Notes: generated by a model from the sequence alone, not told the origin. A DNA stretch of 64,000 bases from Gillisia limnaea DSM 15749 (GCF_000243235.1 NZ_JH594605.1:66660-130659), one strand, 5' to 3'. Shown: positions 15,402 through 24,784, numbered from the stretch's first letter. Numbers and translations are program-made.

Positions 15402-16853
15402 TTATTTTCTTTCAAGACGATTTTTCAATGCGGTTAAAATAGCGATATAAATTTGATCTCCGTAAAACAAATCTTCAACACCAAAATCTATATTGGGATT
15501 GTCATTGATCTCAATAACCAGGGGCTTTCCATCTACTTCCTTCACATCAATACCATACAAGCCCTTCCCCATAAGTTTAGCCGACTTTAAAGCTGCATTT
15601 AAAATTTTCTTCGGAACTTTTTCAATGGGTAAACAATCTGCATTTCCATCCTGATCGTCTTTTTTAGAAGCATCCCAGTTATAGATTTGCCAATGCCCTT
15701 TTGCCATAAAATACCTACAGGCAAAAATTGGTTTATCATCCAGTATCCCTATACGCCAGTCATATTCTGAAAAAGTGTATTCCTGAGCTATGATCAAATC
15801 AGATTTCTTTAGCATAAAATTTACCAATTCCTGAAATTCCTCTTCGGTATTCGCTTTTTTAACTCCGAAGGAAAAGGTAGAATCAGGAGATTTTAGCACA
15901 CAGGGTAATCCTGTAACTTTTAAAACATCATTTTTATTATCCTTATGGACAATAATGGTTTTGGGAGTTGGAATATTTGCATTTTCCAGAGCTTCTGCCA
16001 TAAAAACCTTATTACAGCATTTAAGGATCGCATCCGGATAATCCACCAAAGCGATGTTTTCCTGTTGGGCTTTACGGGCAAAAGCATAGGCTTCATTATT
16101 CACTTCCGTACTTTGCCGGATAAAAAGCGCATCGAATGCCGAAAGGCGGGAAAGGTCCTTTGGGGAGATCACCTCCACATAAAAGTTCATTTTTTCTGCC
16201 AATTCTATAAATTTCCTGATAGCTTTTGGATTGCTTGGAGGTGCAGGATCATTAGGTTGCACCAGGATAGCAAGATCATAATCTGCCTGGTTTGCCTTGG
16301 GGGTATCATAGCGTTTTTTAGCGAAATACTGCGCTGCAAAATGAAGCATACTTTCTTTGTGCTCATCCGGAATTTCAGATTCTGATATTGCCCGAACACT
16401 TTTTATATTCCACTTTGTGGTAAAATTGAACTTCACCCTTAGAAATGGAATTTGAAAATGCCTGTAAAACATGGCACTTAACTCTTTATATTTTTGAGCA
16501 ACATTTTGTCCAAAATAAATACTCAGTGTAAATTCCTGGGATTTCAGGCTCTTTAAACTGTATTGAATAAGATCATCAAATTCTTCAGAAACGATCTTCA
16601 CCAATTTTGGTTCCCGAAGATCCACGATGTTCATAACTGTAGGTATTGCTATATGACCCCGGGCTTCTGCTAAAAGCGAAACATAATAACCCTTGGACTG
16701 ATAGGAATAATCCTTGCACAAATTAAAAATTCTGGCATTTTTGAGTCGGGCGAAATCAGGATTTGTGAGATAATCCTGTGAGGATACAATACTAATATTT
16801 TCAACCGGAAGTTGCCACTTTTCAGGATTGTTAACAACAATTATTTTGTTCAT
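15402..16853 (-). CDS. RimK-like ATP-grasp ligase with RLAN domain
   Basis: A 483-residue protein. Residues 1-170 match the RLAN domain (RimK-like ATP-grasp N-terminal): it starts KIIVVNNPEKWQLP and holds YYVSLLAEARGHIAIPTV. The RimK-type ATP-grasp follows (about 190-480) with LFIRQSTEVNNEAYAFARKA, GLPCVLKSPDSTFSFGVKK and the Mg-binding VIEINDNPNIDFG near the end. ATP-grasp ligases form amide bonds through acyl-phosphates, often adding glutamate. First gene of the three-gene amidoligase operon. Confidence 0.85.
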   Translation of the reverse strand: MNKIIVVNNPEKWQLPVENISIVSSQDYLTNPDFARLKNARIFNLCKDYSYQSKGYYVSLLAEARGHIAIPTVMNIVDLREPKLVKIVSEEFDDLIQYSLKSLKSQEFTLSIYFGQNVAQKYKELSAMFYRHFQIPFLRVKFNFTTKWNIKSVRAISESEIPDEHKESMLHFAAQYFAKKRYDTPKANQADYDLAILVQPNDPAPPSNPKAIRKFIELAEKMNFYVEVISPKDLSRLSAFDALFIRQSTEVNNEAYAFARKAQQENIALVDYPDAILKCCNKVFMAEALENANIPTPKTIIVHKDNKNDVLKVTGLPCVLKSPDSTFSFGVKKANTEEEFQELVNFMLKKSDLIIAQEYTFSEYDWRIGILDDKPIFACRYFMAKGHWQIYNWDASKKDDQDGNADCLPIEKVPKKILNAALKSAKLMGKGLYGIDVKEVDGKPLVIEINDNPNIDFGVEDLFYGDQIYIAILTALKNRLERK

Positions 16854-16872
16854 ATAGGATTTTAAGGGTTAT

Positions 16873-16880
16873 CAAATTTA
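16873..16880 (-). promoter_or_regulatory. -7 promoter element of the amidoligase operon
   Basis: Reads TAAATTTG on the minus strand, an exact TAnnTTTG match 19 bases before the first start codon of the operon. A correctly spaced -33 element is not seen. Confidence 0.45.
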
Positions 16881-17235
16881 GTGAATAATCGATCAAAATT
16901 TAAAAATCTGGAATAGAAGTGAAATTTTAAAAGATTCCTTGTTGGTTTGCCTATAGAATTACATAATTGGTACCATCAGGTTTTCAAAATTTGAAATCAG
17001 TAGGCACGGAACAAGATCACAAGGTAGGTCTTTTAATAATGCTGATCTAAAAAGTCAAATTACCCGCAAATTCTTTGAGACTAATTTAAAGCCTTCTACG
17101 CTTCTATATTTTTTGGGCTGGCTTTCAACTTTCACTTTCTGTTTAATCCATGAAAGTTTCGGGGACATCCTTAGACCAACCTTTTCAAACGTTGGAAAAT
17201 AGCTATTTCCACAAATTCAATATTTAAATTTCAGC
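16881..17235. other. Divergent intergenic region, no gene seen
   Basis: About 355 bases between the amidoligase operon and the LLM oxidoreductase gene. Base composition is a little less AT-rich around 17040-17180 but all frames are broken. No structured RNA, repeat or exact promoter element for the plus-strand gene was found. Confidence 0.5.
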
Positions 17236-18237
17236 ATGACACAAAAAAGCATTCCTTTTTCCATATTAGAATTAGCAAGTATTTCCAAAGGAACCACCCC
17301 GGGAGAAACCTTTAAAAACAGCCTGGATTTGGCTCAAAAAGCAGAGGATTTTGGTTATAAACGCTTTTGGTTGGCAGAACACCACAATATGGTAAGTATC
17401 TGCAGTTCAGCCACCTCTGTCCTTATTGGGTACATCGCAGGAGGGACAAAAAAAATAAGTGTGGGTTCCGGCGGAATTATGCTGCCCAACCACTCCCCTT
17501 TAATTGTAGCCGAACAATTTGGCACCCTGGGATCCCTGTATCCAAATAGAATTGACCTCGGACTTGGAAGAGCTCCGGGTACAGATCAGGTAACCGCACA
17601 TGCTATTCGCCAGGACAGGATGCAGGCGGTTTATAAATTTCCGGAGGAAATCGAGGAAATTCAAAAATATTTTTCTTCTGAAAATATCCAGGGGAAGGTT
17701 AGAGCCGGTGTAGCCGAAGGGATTAACGTCCCAATTTACATTTTAGGTTCCAGTACAGACAGCGCCCACCTTGCCGCTAAAAAAGGCTTACCCTATGTTT
17801 TTGCAAGTCATTTTGCTCCCACCCAGCTATTTGAAGCGCTCAACATATACTACAATAACTTTCAACCTTCCGGATATCTGGAAAAGCCATACACCATTGC
17901 CTGCATTAATGTGATCGCGGCAGAAAGCGATAGCGAAGCAGAAAAAATTTCTACCTCACTTATACGGATGATGCTGGGAGTTCTCACCGGGAAAATTGAC
18001 TACGTACAAGAACCTACCGAAATGACACCAGACTTACGTGAATTATCTAAAAACCCAGCATTTGAGCGTATGTTGAAATATTCTTTTGTTGGAAATAAAG
18101 CAACAGTTAAAAATCAAACGGAAGATTTTCTTCAGAAGACAGGGGTAAATGAATTAATGGTGGCTTCTCACATTTTTGATCATGAAACCAGGCTAAATTC
18201 TTATCGAATTTTTTCAGAAATCATGAAAGAATTGTAA
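17236..18237 (+). CDS. LLM-class flavin-dependent oxidoreductase
   Basis: A 333-residue luciferase-like monooxygenase-fold protein. Family blocks are seen: FSILELASISKGTTPGETF, FWLAEHHN (about 44-51), VGSGGIMLPNHSPL (about 76-89), FGTLGSLYPNRIDLGLGRAP (about 94-113) and ILGSSTDSAHLAAKKGLPY. The group is close to the YhbW/MsnO8-like family that uses FMN; the substrate is unknown. It stands alone between the amidoligase operon and the lactonase gene. Confidence 0.87.
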   Translation: MTQKSIPFSILELASISKGTTPGETFKNSLDLAQKAEDFGYKRFWLAEHHNMVSICSSATSVLIGYIAGGTKKISVGSGGIMLPNHSPLIVAEQFGTLGSLYPNRIDLGLGRAPGTDQVTAHAIRQDRMQAVYKFPEEIEEIQKYFSSENIQGKVRAGVAEGINVPIYILGSSTDSAHLAAKKGLPYVFASHFAPTQLFEALNIYYNNFQPSGYLEKPYTIACINVIAAESDSEAEKISTSLIRMMLGVLTGKIDYVQEPTEMTPDLRELSKNPAFERMLKYSFVGNKATVKNQTEDFLQKTGVNELMVASHIFDHETRLNSYRIFSEIMKEL

Positions 18238-18293
18238 CGCAATAAATGTAGGACAAAAATAAAATTTTAATCTCTACTATCTTAATATGAGAA

Positions 18294-18317
18294 ACATTCA
18301 GGTTTAAAACCGAATGT
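18294..18317. terminator. Hairpin between convergent LLM and lactonase genes
   Basis: Nested inverted repeat: ACATTC (18294-18299)/GAATGT (18312-18317) enclosing GGTTT/AAACC. The following tract is only moderately T-rich, so terminator strength is uncertain. Confidence 0.45.
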
Positions 18318-18337
18318 ATTTGCTTTCTGCTTAAGAA

Positions 18338-19489
18338 CTACGCTCCCACAAATTCCAAACAAACCGGAGTTTTAATTTCAAGAGGCTCAAGCTGGGTAGT
18401 TAATTTTCCATTTCTTGGGTCTACATTAAAAATGCTGATAGTATTGGAGTCCTGATTTGCGACATATAAAAATTTTCCATTTTCTGAAATCGCAAAATTC
18501 CGTGGAGTTTTCCCAAAAGTGGGCGAATATTCTATGTTTTTTAGGTTTCCTGTATTTTTGTCTATTTTATAGGATGCAATTGTATTATGCCCGCGGTTTG
18601 ATATATAAAGGAATTTGCCGGAGGGATGAATGTGAATGTCTGCTGCCGAATTCTTTTCGGTAAAGTCTTCGGGAAGAGAAGGAATATTCTGAATAAGTTT
18701 TAAACCACCCTCTTTCAAAACACTAAAAACACTCACGCTGCTATTGATCTCGTTGATGGAATAAGCAAATTTATTATTCGCAGAAAGGGTGAAATGCCTT
18801 GGGCCAGATCCATTAGATAAAGCAACGTAGGCCTGAGAATTTAGCCTCAGCCTTCCTGTTGCCGGATCAAAATTGTAGATCCAGATCTTATCATTGCCCA
18901 GATCTGCGATATAGGCCCGTTTGTTATCTGAAGATAAAGTCACTGAATGTGCATTCGAATCGCTGGAGTTTTCAAGATCGATACGCTGTACCTTTTTTAG
19001 ACTTCCATCCGGTTTAATTTTATAAACCATCACAACTCCACCCACGTAATTAGAAACAAAAACGAAATTGCCCGATTGATCCAATGCGATATGGCAGGGC
19101 GCATAACTCTCGGTAGAAACTTTGTTGATCATTTCCAGGTCGTAATCTTCACCTATCCTATAGGAATAAATAAATCCACTAGGGGCATCTTTACTTCCCA
19201 ACTCGCTTACAGCAAATAAATACTGTTTATTTTTTGAAACTTTTACAAAGGAAGGATTAGTGATCTTTGCCGCGGTTTCTTTAAATATCAATCTTCCGCT
19301 TTCCGGATCCTGAAGTACGCTGTAAATTCCATTTGCCTGGCCGTTCACATGGCCTTCTTTTTTTGTATAGGTACCTACATACATCACATTTGGAGTTGCT
19401 TCAACATTTTCATTTGCAATTGTATTTTGTCCCTTGGAATTTGTATGAATAATTGCAAAAGCCAATAAAAGTATCATGTTAGGTTTCAT
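18338..19489 (-). CDS. Lactonase-family seven-bladed beta-propeller, exported
   Basis: A 383-residue protein of the 6-phosphogluconolactonase/YbhE lactonase family. A signal peptide (MKPNMILLLAFAIIHTNSKG) precedes repeated blade motifs such as YVGTYTKKEGHVNGQANGIY, FVFVSNYVGGVVMVYKI, AYIADLGNDKIWIYNFD, FLYISNRGHNTIASYKID and FLYVANQDSNTISIFNVD. Cytosolic relatives hydrolyse 6-phosphogluconolactone; a secreted form must act on some other lactone or have a different role. It follows corA by 40 bases on the same strand. Confidence 0.85.
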   Translation of the reverse strand: MKPNMILLLAFAIIHTNSKGQNTIANENVEATPNVMYVGTYTKKEGHVNGQANGIYSVLQDPESGRLIFKETAAKITNPSFVKVSKNKQYLFAVSELGSKDAPSGFIYSYRIGEDYDLEMINKVSTESYAPCHIALDQSGNFVFVSNYVGGVVMVYKIKPDGSLKKVQRIDLENSSDSNAHSVTLSSDNKRAYIADLGNDKIWIYNFDPATGRLRLNSQAYVALSNGSGPRHFTLSANNKFAYSINEINSSVSVFSVLKEGGLKLIQNIPSLPEDFTEKNSAADIHIHPSGKFLYISNRGHNTIASYKIDKNTGNLKNIEYSPTFGKTPRNFAISENGKFLYVANQDSNTISIFNVDPRNGKLTTQLEPLEIKTPVCLEFVGA

Positions 19490-19529
19490 TCTTAAAAAAA
19501 AGTATTAATTAATTGGAGAATTTCGGCTA

Positions 19530-20630
19530 TTAAATCCATCTTTTTCTTCGGAAATAATAAATCATCATTATAAAGATTAAGATCATTATTCCCAAAAGCA
19601 CAAAGTAACCATATTCCCATTCCAGTTCCGGCATATTTTCGAAATTCATTCCGTAAATTCCAGCTATAAAGGTTAAAGGAATGAAAATAGTCGCTATTAT
19701 GGTAAGTACTTTCATCACCTCGTTCATTTTATTACTGATAGTGGTCATGTACATATCCATCAAACCCCAGGTCATTTCCCGGTAAATATCAATGTTTTCT
19801 GAAACCTGAATAATATGATCGTATAGATCCCGAAAATAGTTTCCTGTTTTGTCATCTATAAGATCATTATCGAGTTTTTCAAGCCTGCTTAGCACTTCCC
19901 TAAGCGGAAAAACCGCCCTTCTTATTCGTAGTATAGTACGCTTAAGTTCCTGAATTTCAAAAGTAATATCATCGCTGGGCTGAGCCTGGAACAAGTTATC
20001 TTCCAGGAGTTCAATTTTATCCCCAATACTATCAATCACCTCGAAATACTGATCTATGATCGCATCCAGCAAACTAAATAAAAGGTAATCTGTGCCATGA
20101 TTCCGTATTCTTCCTTTTGCATTTGCAAGTCGGTCTCTAATGCCTTCAAAAACATCTCCGTCTGCTTCCTGAAATGTTAACACATAATCTTTTCCAACAG
20201 CAATACTAATATGCTCGTTAACAAGTGTACCATTTGTTTTTTGAGCAGAATCCTTTGGATAATAAAGCATTTTTACAACCAGGAAGATGTAATCCTGAAA
20301 TTCATCCACTTTTGGACGCTGATTGGTATTTACAATATCTTCAAGGATAAGCGGATGCAAATCATAATATTTACCTAGTTTTTCAATTTCAGGGGTATTG
20401 TTTAATCCGTTGATGTTGATCCAGGTATTTTTGTCATCATCCTCAAAATTAAAGGCGTCTTCAGGATTTGTTGAAATGTAGCGCTCAAAACTTTCCTTGT
20501 TATAATCTATCACCTCCAGCCTTGTTTCTACAGATTCTTTCCTTCCTATATAGGTTACTGTTCCCGGAACCTGATTTAGTGCTTTGGTGGATTTTGGCCT
20601 TCTTAAAAAAAGTTGTTTACGTTTTAACAT
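19530..20630 (-). CDS. corA: CorA-type Mg2+/Co2+ transporter
   Basis: A 366-residue CorA. The large cytosolic funnel domain (about 1-300) includes WININGLNNTPEIEKLG and HPLILEDIVNTNQRPKVDEF; two C-terminal membrane helices follow, the first ending in the pore signature YGMNFENMPE with the invariant G-M-N, and the second at about 340-360 with a basic tail YYFRRKRW. It forms a pentameric Mg2+ channel gated by cytosolic Mg2+. Confidence 0.93.
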   Translation of the reverse strand: MLKRKQLFLRRPKSTKALNQVPGTVTYIGRKESVETRLEVIDYNKESFERYISTNPEDAFNFEDDDKNTWININGLNNTPEIEKLGKYYDLHPLILEDIVNTNQRPKVDEFQDYIFLVVKMLYYPKDSAQKTNGTLVNEHISIAVGKDYVLTFQEADGDVFEGIRDRLANAKGRIRNHGTDYLLFSLLDAIIDQYFEVIDSIGDKIELLEDNLFQAQPSDDITFEIQELKRTILRIRRAVFPLREVLSRLEKLDNDLIDDKTGNYFRDLYDHIIQVSENIDIYREMTWGLMDMYMTTISNKMNEVMKVLTIIATIFIPLTFIAGIYGMNFENMPELEWEYGYFVLLGIMILIFIMMIYYFRRKRWI

Positions 20631-20747
20631 GGAAAATTTATTTGCATAAAAGTATAAAAGTTTTTCTTGGGAAGAACTTCACCGTTAAATAATAGAAAAT
20701 TTGATACACAGTACAAAAATGTCTCAAAACCCGGGAAAAAATATTCC

Positions 20748-20755
20748 TAACTTTG
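20748..20755 (+). promoter_or_regulatory. -7 promoter element of the DUF1853 gene
   Basis: TAACTTTG matches TAnnTTTG and lies 16 bases before the ATG at 20772. No -33 TTG at usual spacing. Confidence 0.45.
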
Positions 20756-20771
20756 ACAAAATCTCATTTTT

Positions 20772-21605
20772 ATGAAAGACAGACTAACACAGCAGCTTCA
20801 GGGATTTATAAGAACTCCTGCGCTTTGGAAAAACCGGGATGTGTTTGGTTTGCAACAGTTCGAATTTCCAAAATATTCCCTTCCTGAAAATATAGATCTT
20901 CAAAAAGAGCTTCCGGACTTAACAACAAATTATGTTCTTGGAAAACGTATGGAGCGTTTTTTTGAATTTCTTTTGAACTATTCCAAGAATATACAGGTTT
21001 TAAAGAGCAATATTCAAATTCAACAGGAAAAGATCACCCTTGGAGAGATCGATTTTTTGGCTAAAGATATTTTCCTCGATCAAAAATATCATATTGAGCT
21101 GGTTTATAAATTCTATGTGTACGATCCATCCTATGAAAATGAGCTGGAACGCTGGATTGGTCCAAACCGAAAAGACAGTTTACTTCAAAAAATAGAAAAA
21201 TTAAAAAAACAGCAATTTCCCATCCTTTTTAAGCCTGAAACAAAAAAGATGCTTTCATTATTTGGTCTGAAAGCTGAAGAATTGGTACAAAGCGTTTGTT
21301 TTAAGGCGAGTTTATTTATTCCGAAGGGAATTCAGTATCAACATCTTTTGCTGCTTAATCAAAATTGCATTGTAGGATTCTGGATACATTTTGAAGAATT
21401 TACTTCAGAGGAATATAGCGGATATAACTATTACATTCCGAAAAAACAGGATTGGCCTGTTCACCCTGAATTTACTGGAAAATGGTTTTCATATTCAGAA
21501 ATCAAAAAAGAGATCCTTGTTCAACATCAGAAAAAAAAATCACCACTTGTTTGGATAAAGAAAGACAGCAGGGAATATGAAAGAATATTCATAGTTTGGT
21601 GGTAG
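20772..21605 (+). CDS. DUF1853 family protein
   Basis: A 277-residue soluble protein that resembles DUF1853 (early block LQGFIRTPALWKNRDVFGL; GKRMERFFEFLLNY; GEIDFLAKDIFLDQKYHIEL). The last block, with E-I-D-F-L and then H-I-E-L-V-Y-K-F, looks like a restriction-endonuclease-type fold core (D...E-x-K variant), so a nuclease-related origin is possible. Function is not established. It is followed by a CDF transporter gene with its own promoter. Confidence 0.7.
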   Translation: MKDRLTQQLQGFIRTPALWKNRDVFGLQQFEFPKYSLPENIDLQKELPDLTTNYVLGKRMERFFEFLLNYSKNIQVLKSNIQIQQEKITLGEIDFLAKDIFLDQKYHIELVYKFYVYDPSYENELERWIGPNRKDSLLQKIEKLKKQQFPILFKPETKKMLSLFGLKAEELVQSVCFKASLFIPKGIQYQHLLLLNQNCIVGFWIHFEEFTSEEYSGYNYYIPKKQDWPVHPEFTGKWFSYSEIKKEILVQHQKKKSPLVWIKKDSREYERIFIVWW

Positions 21606-21673
21606 TTTTTTAGCTACCAACAAAAAGGACTACTTCCTTTTAAAAATTTCCTCCCTTGTTCCTTCCTAAAAAT

Positions 21674-21681
21674 TAACTTTG
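21674..21681 (+). promoter_or_regulatory. -7 promoter element of the CDF transporter gene
   Basis: TAACTTTG, 24 bases before the ATG at 21706. It argues against the longer in-frame start at 21679, which would lie inside the promoter. A TTG at 21656-21658 is 15 bases upstream, slightly short for a -33 element. Confidence 0.5.
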
Positions 21682-21705
21682 CACAGTCATTCGGAAAAAA
21701 GAAGT

Positions 21706-22587
21706 ATGGATTTAAACACAAAAAAGGCCATTAGAGCTACCTATTTTAGCATTTTTGGTAACGCAGTTCTTGCCATTGCAAAAGGCATTACAGGTGTTTT
21801 TGGAAATTCCTATGCCCTTATTGCAGATGCGATAGAATCTACCACCGATGTCTTTTCTTCACTGCTGGTTTTAGTAGGCCTAAAATATTCCAGTAAACCT
21901 CCGGATGACAATCATCCCTATGGACATGGAAGAGCCGAACCTTTGATAACCTTTGCAGTTGTAGTTTTCCTTGTTATCTCAGCTACTGTAATCGCCTATG
22001 AAAGCATTGAGCATATCAAAACTCCACATAGCACTCCAAAACCTTATACGCTTATTGTTCTGGCTGTTATCATACTTATTAAGGAAATTTTTTATCGGTT
22101 CATATCCAAAAAAGGAGATGAAACCAAAAGCAGCTCGTTAAAGGCAGATGCCTGGCACCATCGCAGTGATGCAATCACCTCATTGATGGCTTTTATCGGG
22201 ATTTCGGTGGCTTTATTTATGGGGCCGGGATACGAAACTGCAGATGACTGGGCTGCGCTTTTTGCTTCGGGATTCATATTATATAATGCATATCTTATCC
22301 TACGCCCGGCCCTGGGGGAAATTATGGATGAACACATGTATGACGACATGGTTACCGATATTCGTAAGATTGCCGAGGATGTTCCCGGAGTGGTTGAAAC
22401 TGAAAAATGTTTTGTCCGGAAAACAGGAATGACTTTCCATATAGATCTTCACATTGCAGTTGCTGCAGAAATCACCGTAAAAGAAGGTCACAACATTGCA
22501 CATGAGGTAAAAAATGAACTTTTGGCAGAATTGCCTGAAATTGCCGATGTCCTAATCCACGTGGAACCGGATGACGAAAGAGAATAA
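21706..22587 (+). CDS. Cation diffusion facilitator (Zn/Fe/Mn efflux)
   Basis: A 293-residue inner-membrane CDF protein. Metal-site motifs are present: ADAIESTTDV in TM2 and ADAWHHRSDAITS in TM5, with the H-x3-D/D-x3-D arrangement; the His-containing loop DDNHPYGHGRAEP follows TM2. The C-terminal ferredoxin-like domain (about 210-290) includes GVVETEKCFVRKTG and HIDLHIAV. It exports divalent metal in exchange for protons as a dimer. I chose the start MDLNTKKAIRATYF because the next upstream start lies in the promoter. Confidence 0.9.
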   Translation: MDLNTKKAIRATYFSIFGNAVLAIAKGITGVFGNSYALIADAIESTTDVFSSLLVLVGLKYSSKPPDDNHPYGHGRAEPLITFAVVVFLVISATVIAYESIEHIKTPHSTPKPYTLIVLAVIILIKEIFYRFISKKGDETKSSSLKADAWHHRSDAITSLMAFIGISVALFMGPGYETADDWAALFASGFILYNAYLILRPALGEIMDEHMYDDMVTDIRKIAEDVPGVVETEKCFVRKTGMTFHIDLHIAVAAEITVKEGHNIAHEVKNELLAELPEIADVLIHVEPDDERE

Positions 22588-22622
22588 AAGTGAGTTCTTT
22601 CTATGAGCCAAGCAAGTATAGC

Positions 22623-22862
22623 ATGAAAAAAATTGATTTTAAAGACCTTACACCCTCTGCCATAAAGGAAGGTGTTGGTTTTGATTATGAAGAAAAGGCA
22701 CTTCAATTTCTAAGTAGCGCAGCCTCTCAGGGTTTAAAAAAATATACACGGGCATGCCGGCCCAGAAGTAAAAAAGTAACAATTGATGATCAACAAACCA
22801 CCGCAAATGCTTCCCTGATAAATTTAGCTGCTAAAAAAGTTATAGAGGTAATATATTTTTAG
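22623..22862 (+). CDS. Hypothetical protein (79 residues)
   Basis: An open frame starting MKKIDFKDLTPSAIKEG; a GTG at 22590 would add 11 residues. The product is basic in the middle (RACRPRSKK), with no signal peptide, membrane helix or recognised domain. It lies 35 bases after the CDF gene and before a hairpin, so it could be co-transcribed. Codon use is ordinary for the window, but the ending reads weakly; it may be a non-coding spacer or a remnant. Confidence 0.35.
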   Translation: MKKIDFKDLTPSAIKEGVGFDYEEKALQFLSSAASQGLKKYTRACRPRSKKVTIDDQQTTANASLINLAAKKVIEVIYF

Positions 22863-22949
22863 TTGAAGCTGCTTTCATGGCAGAAAAAGACGCGAAAATA
22901 AATGCACTTTTTAAATATAGTCAAGCTTCAAAGTTATAAATTTTTAATA

Positions 22950-22973
22950 AAAAGGCTGCTCATGCTGCCTTTT
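22950..22973 (+). terminator. Possible terminator hairpin
   Basis: AAAAGGC (22950-22956) and GCCTTTT (22967-22973) form a short stem with a 10-base loop and T-rich 3' side. It lies between the small hypothetical frame and the NYN gene. Confidence 0.45.
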
Positions 22974-23019
22974 ATCATTCAAAAAAAGTAATTTTATCAT
23001 TCATTTATAAATTCGTTTC

Positions 23020-23754
23020 ATGGACAAAAAACTTGCAGTGCTAATCGACGGGGACAATATTCCTTCTGCCTATATTAAAGAAATGATGGAAGAGATTGCC
23101 AAATATGGCAATCCTACCATTAAACGTATTTATGGAGACTGGACCAAACCCCATTTGGTGAAATGGAAAAATGTTCTTTTAGAAAATGCTATCAATCCTA
23201 TTCAGCAATATGGATATACCCAGGGTAAAAATGCAACCGATTCTGCAATGATCATCGATGCCATGGACATTCTTTATTCCAACAAAGTCGATGGATTTTG
23301 CCTTGTTTCCAGTGATAGTGATTTCACCCGACTCGCTACAAGATTGAGGGAAGCAGGTATGAATGTGATTGGGATTGGAGAAAAGAAAACCCCTGAACCC
23401 TTTATTGTTGCCTGTGATAAATTTATATACATTGAGATCTTAAAAAATCAAATAAAAGAAGGAGAACAAGGAAACATAGAAAAAACGACTAAAAAAGCCG
23501 AAGTGGATAAGATCACTCCAAAAGTAATCCGACTTATTTCCAGTACCATTTCCGATCTGGCCGATGAGGAAGGCTGGGCGTTTTTGGGAGATGTTGGTGG
23601 CTTGCTTCAAAAAAAACAACCAAATTTCGATTCCCGGAATTATGGGTTTCAAAAACTCACCCCAATGATCCACGCGATCAATAAATTTGAAATTGAATCC
23701 AGGGAAAATCAAAAAGGGAAATTCAAACTGATTTACGTCCGGAATAAAGAGTAA
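23020..23754 (+). CDS. NYN-domain protein with LOTUS/OST-HTH tail
   Basis: A 244-residue protein. The N-terminal NYN (PIN-like) ribonuclease domain shows its acidic residues in LAVLIDGDNIPS (residues 4-15, two Asp), KNATDSAMIIDAMDILY (Asp about 74) and CLVSSDSDFTRLATRLRE (Asp about 99, 101), the full set for metal binding. The C-terminal part (about 170-240) with GWAFLGDVGGLLQKKQPNF and RNYGFQKLTPMIHAI matches the LOTUS/OST-HTH RNA-binding fold. It probably cleaves or processes RNA, as in other LabA/DUF88 proteins; the target is unknown. No operon partner. Confidence 0.85.
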   Translation: MDKKLAVLIDGDNIPSAYIKEMMEEIAKYGNPTIKRIYGDWTKPHLVKWKNVLLENAINPIQQYGYTQGKNATDSAMIIDAMDILYSNKVDGFCLVSSDSDFTRLATRLREAGMNVIGIGEKKTPEPFIVACDKFIYIEILKNQIKEGEQGNIEKTTKKAEVDKITPKVIRLISSTISDLADEEGWAFLGDVGGLLQKKQPNFDSRNYGFQKLTPMIHAINKFEIESRENQKGKFKLIYVRNKE

Positions 23755-23929
23755 CAACATTTAAAATCATTTGTTTCTTCTGTTTGCAACAGCTTATTTA
23801 TCGGGCTTGAATCACAGGGTTTTTTCCCTTGTTCATGGATAAATGCACGTTAAAATAGATTTTCAAAAAGTCCCCCTTTTATATTTTTATCTTGTAACTA
23901 ATTCCAAAAAGGGAAAAAACGATACTGTT

Positions 23930-24784
23930 ATGCGTACAATACAAAAAATCCATAAAGCAGAATACAGGCCGATTGACGATCTAATCACCTATTCCCCAAT
24001 GCCTACAAAGGAATTACAAATGATAGATCCCTTTTTGTTTTTAAACCATCACGGCCCCCAAACCTTTGGTCCTAATAACAATGGGCTTCCTTTTGGACCC
24101 CATCCACACCGCGGGATGGAAACGGTTACTTTTATTTTGCAGGGAGAGATAGCGCATAAAGATTCCAGCGGCCACCAAAGCGTAATTTATAGTGGAGGTG
24201 TTCAATGGATGACAGCTGGAAGCGGACTCATACACGCAGAAATTTCCCCGGAAGATTTCAAGAAATTTGGTGGAGATCTCGAAATTCTTCAGTTATGGAT
24301 AAATCTTCCCGAAAAATTAAAAATGACTCCCCCTAAATATAAAGGACTTCAGGAAGATCAAATTCCAAAAATCTCTCTCGATGAAGGAAAGGTGAGCGCT
24401 CAGGTAATTTCCGGAAATTTTGAAGGAACCGAAGGAGCTTTCGAAACATTAACAGAAATACACCTATCTACTGTTTATTTCAAAGAAACAGGAAAATTAC
24501 TACTACAGGTCCCTAAGGAGCACAACATCTTTTTTTATATGGTTAAAGGGGAATTAATGGTGAACGAAAAATCGGCAAAGGCACTGCACCTTTTGGAATT
24601 TGATAATGATGATGAAAACGTACAGATAGAGGCCATTGCAGACAGTATCTTAATTTTTGGACATGCAGCCGCTTTTAACGAACCCGTAGTATCCCGCGGT
24701 CCATTTGTGATGAACAGTATGGATGAAATAAACGAAGCCTATGATGATTTTCAGTCAGGAAAAATGGGTAGCTGGAATTTATAA
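23930..24784 (+). CDS. Pirin family protein
   Basis: A 284-residue bicupin. The metal ligands of pirins are visible: PHPHRGMETVTF (two His, about 58-60) and GLIHAEISPE (His about 102). The C-terminal cupin (about 170-284) is shorter and degenerate. Some pirins have quercetinase activity, others act as redox sensors; no specific role can be given. An in-frame ATG at 23843 would add 29 residues with no counterpart in the family, so I start at MRTIQKIHKAEYRPIDD. Confidence 0.88.
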   Translation: MRTIQKIHKAEYRPIDDLITYSPMPTKELQMIDPFLFLNHHGPQTFGPNNNGLPFGPHPHRGMETVTFILQGEIAHKDSSGHQSVIYSGGVQWMTAGSGLIHAEISPEDFKKFGGDLEILQLWINLPEKLKMTPPKYKGLQEDQIPKISLDEGKVSAQVISGNFEGTEGAFETLTEIHLSTVYFKETGKLLLQVPKEHNIFFYMVKGELMVNEKSAKALHLLEFDNDDENVQIEAIADSILIFGHAAAFNEPVVSRGPFVMNSMDEINEAYDDFQSGKMGSWNL

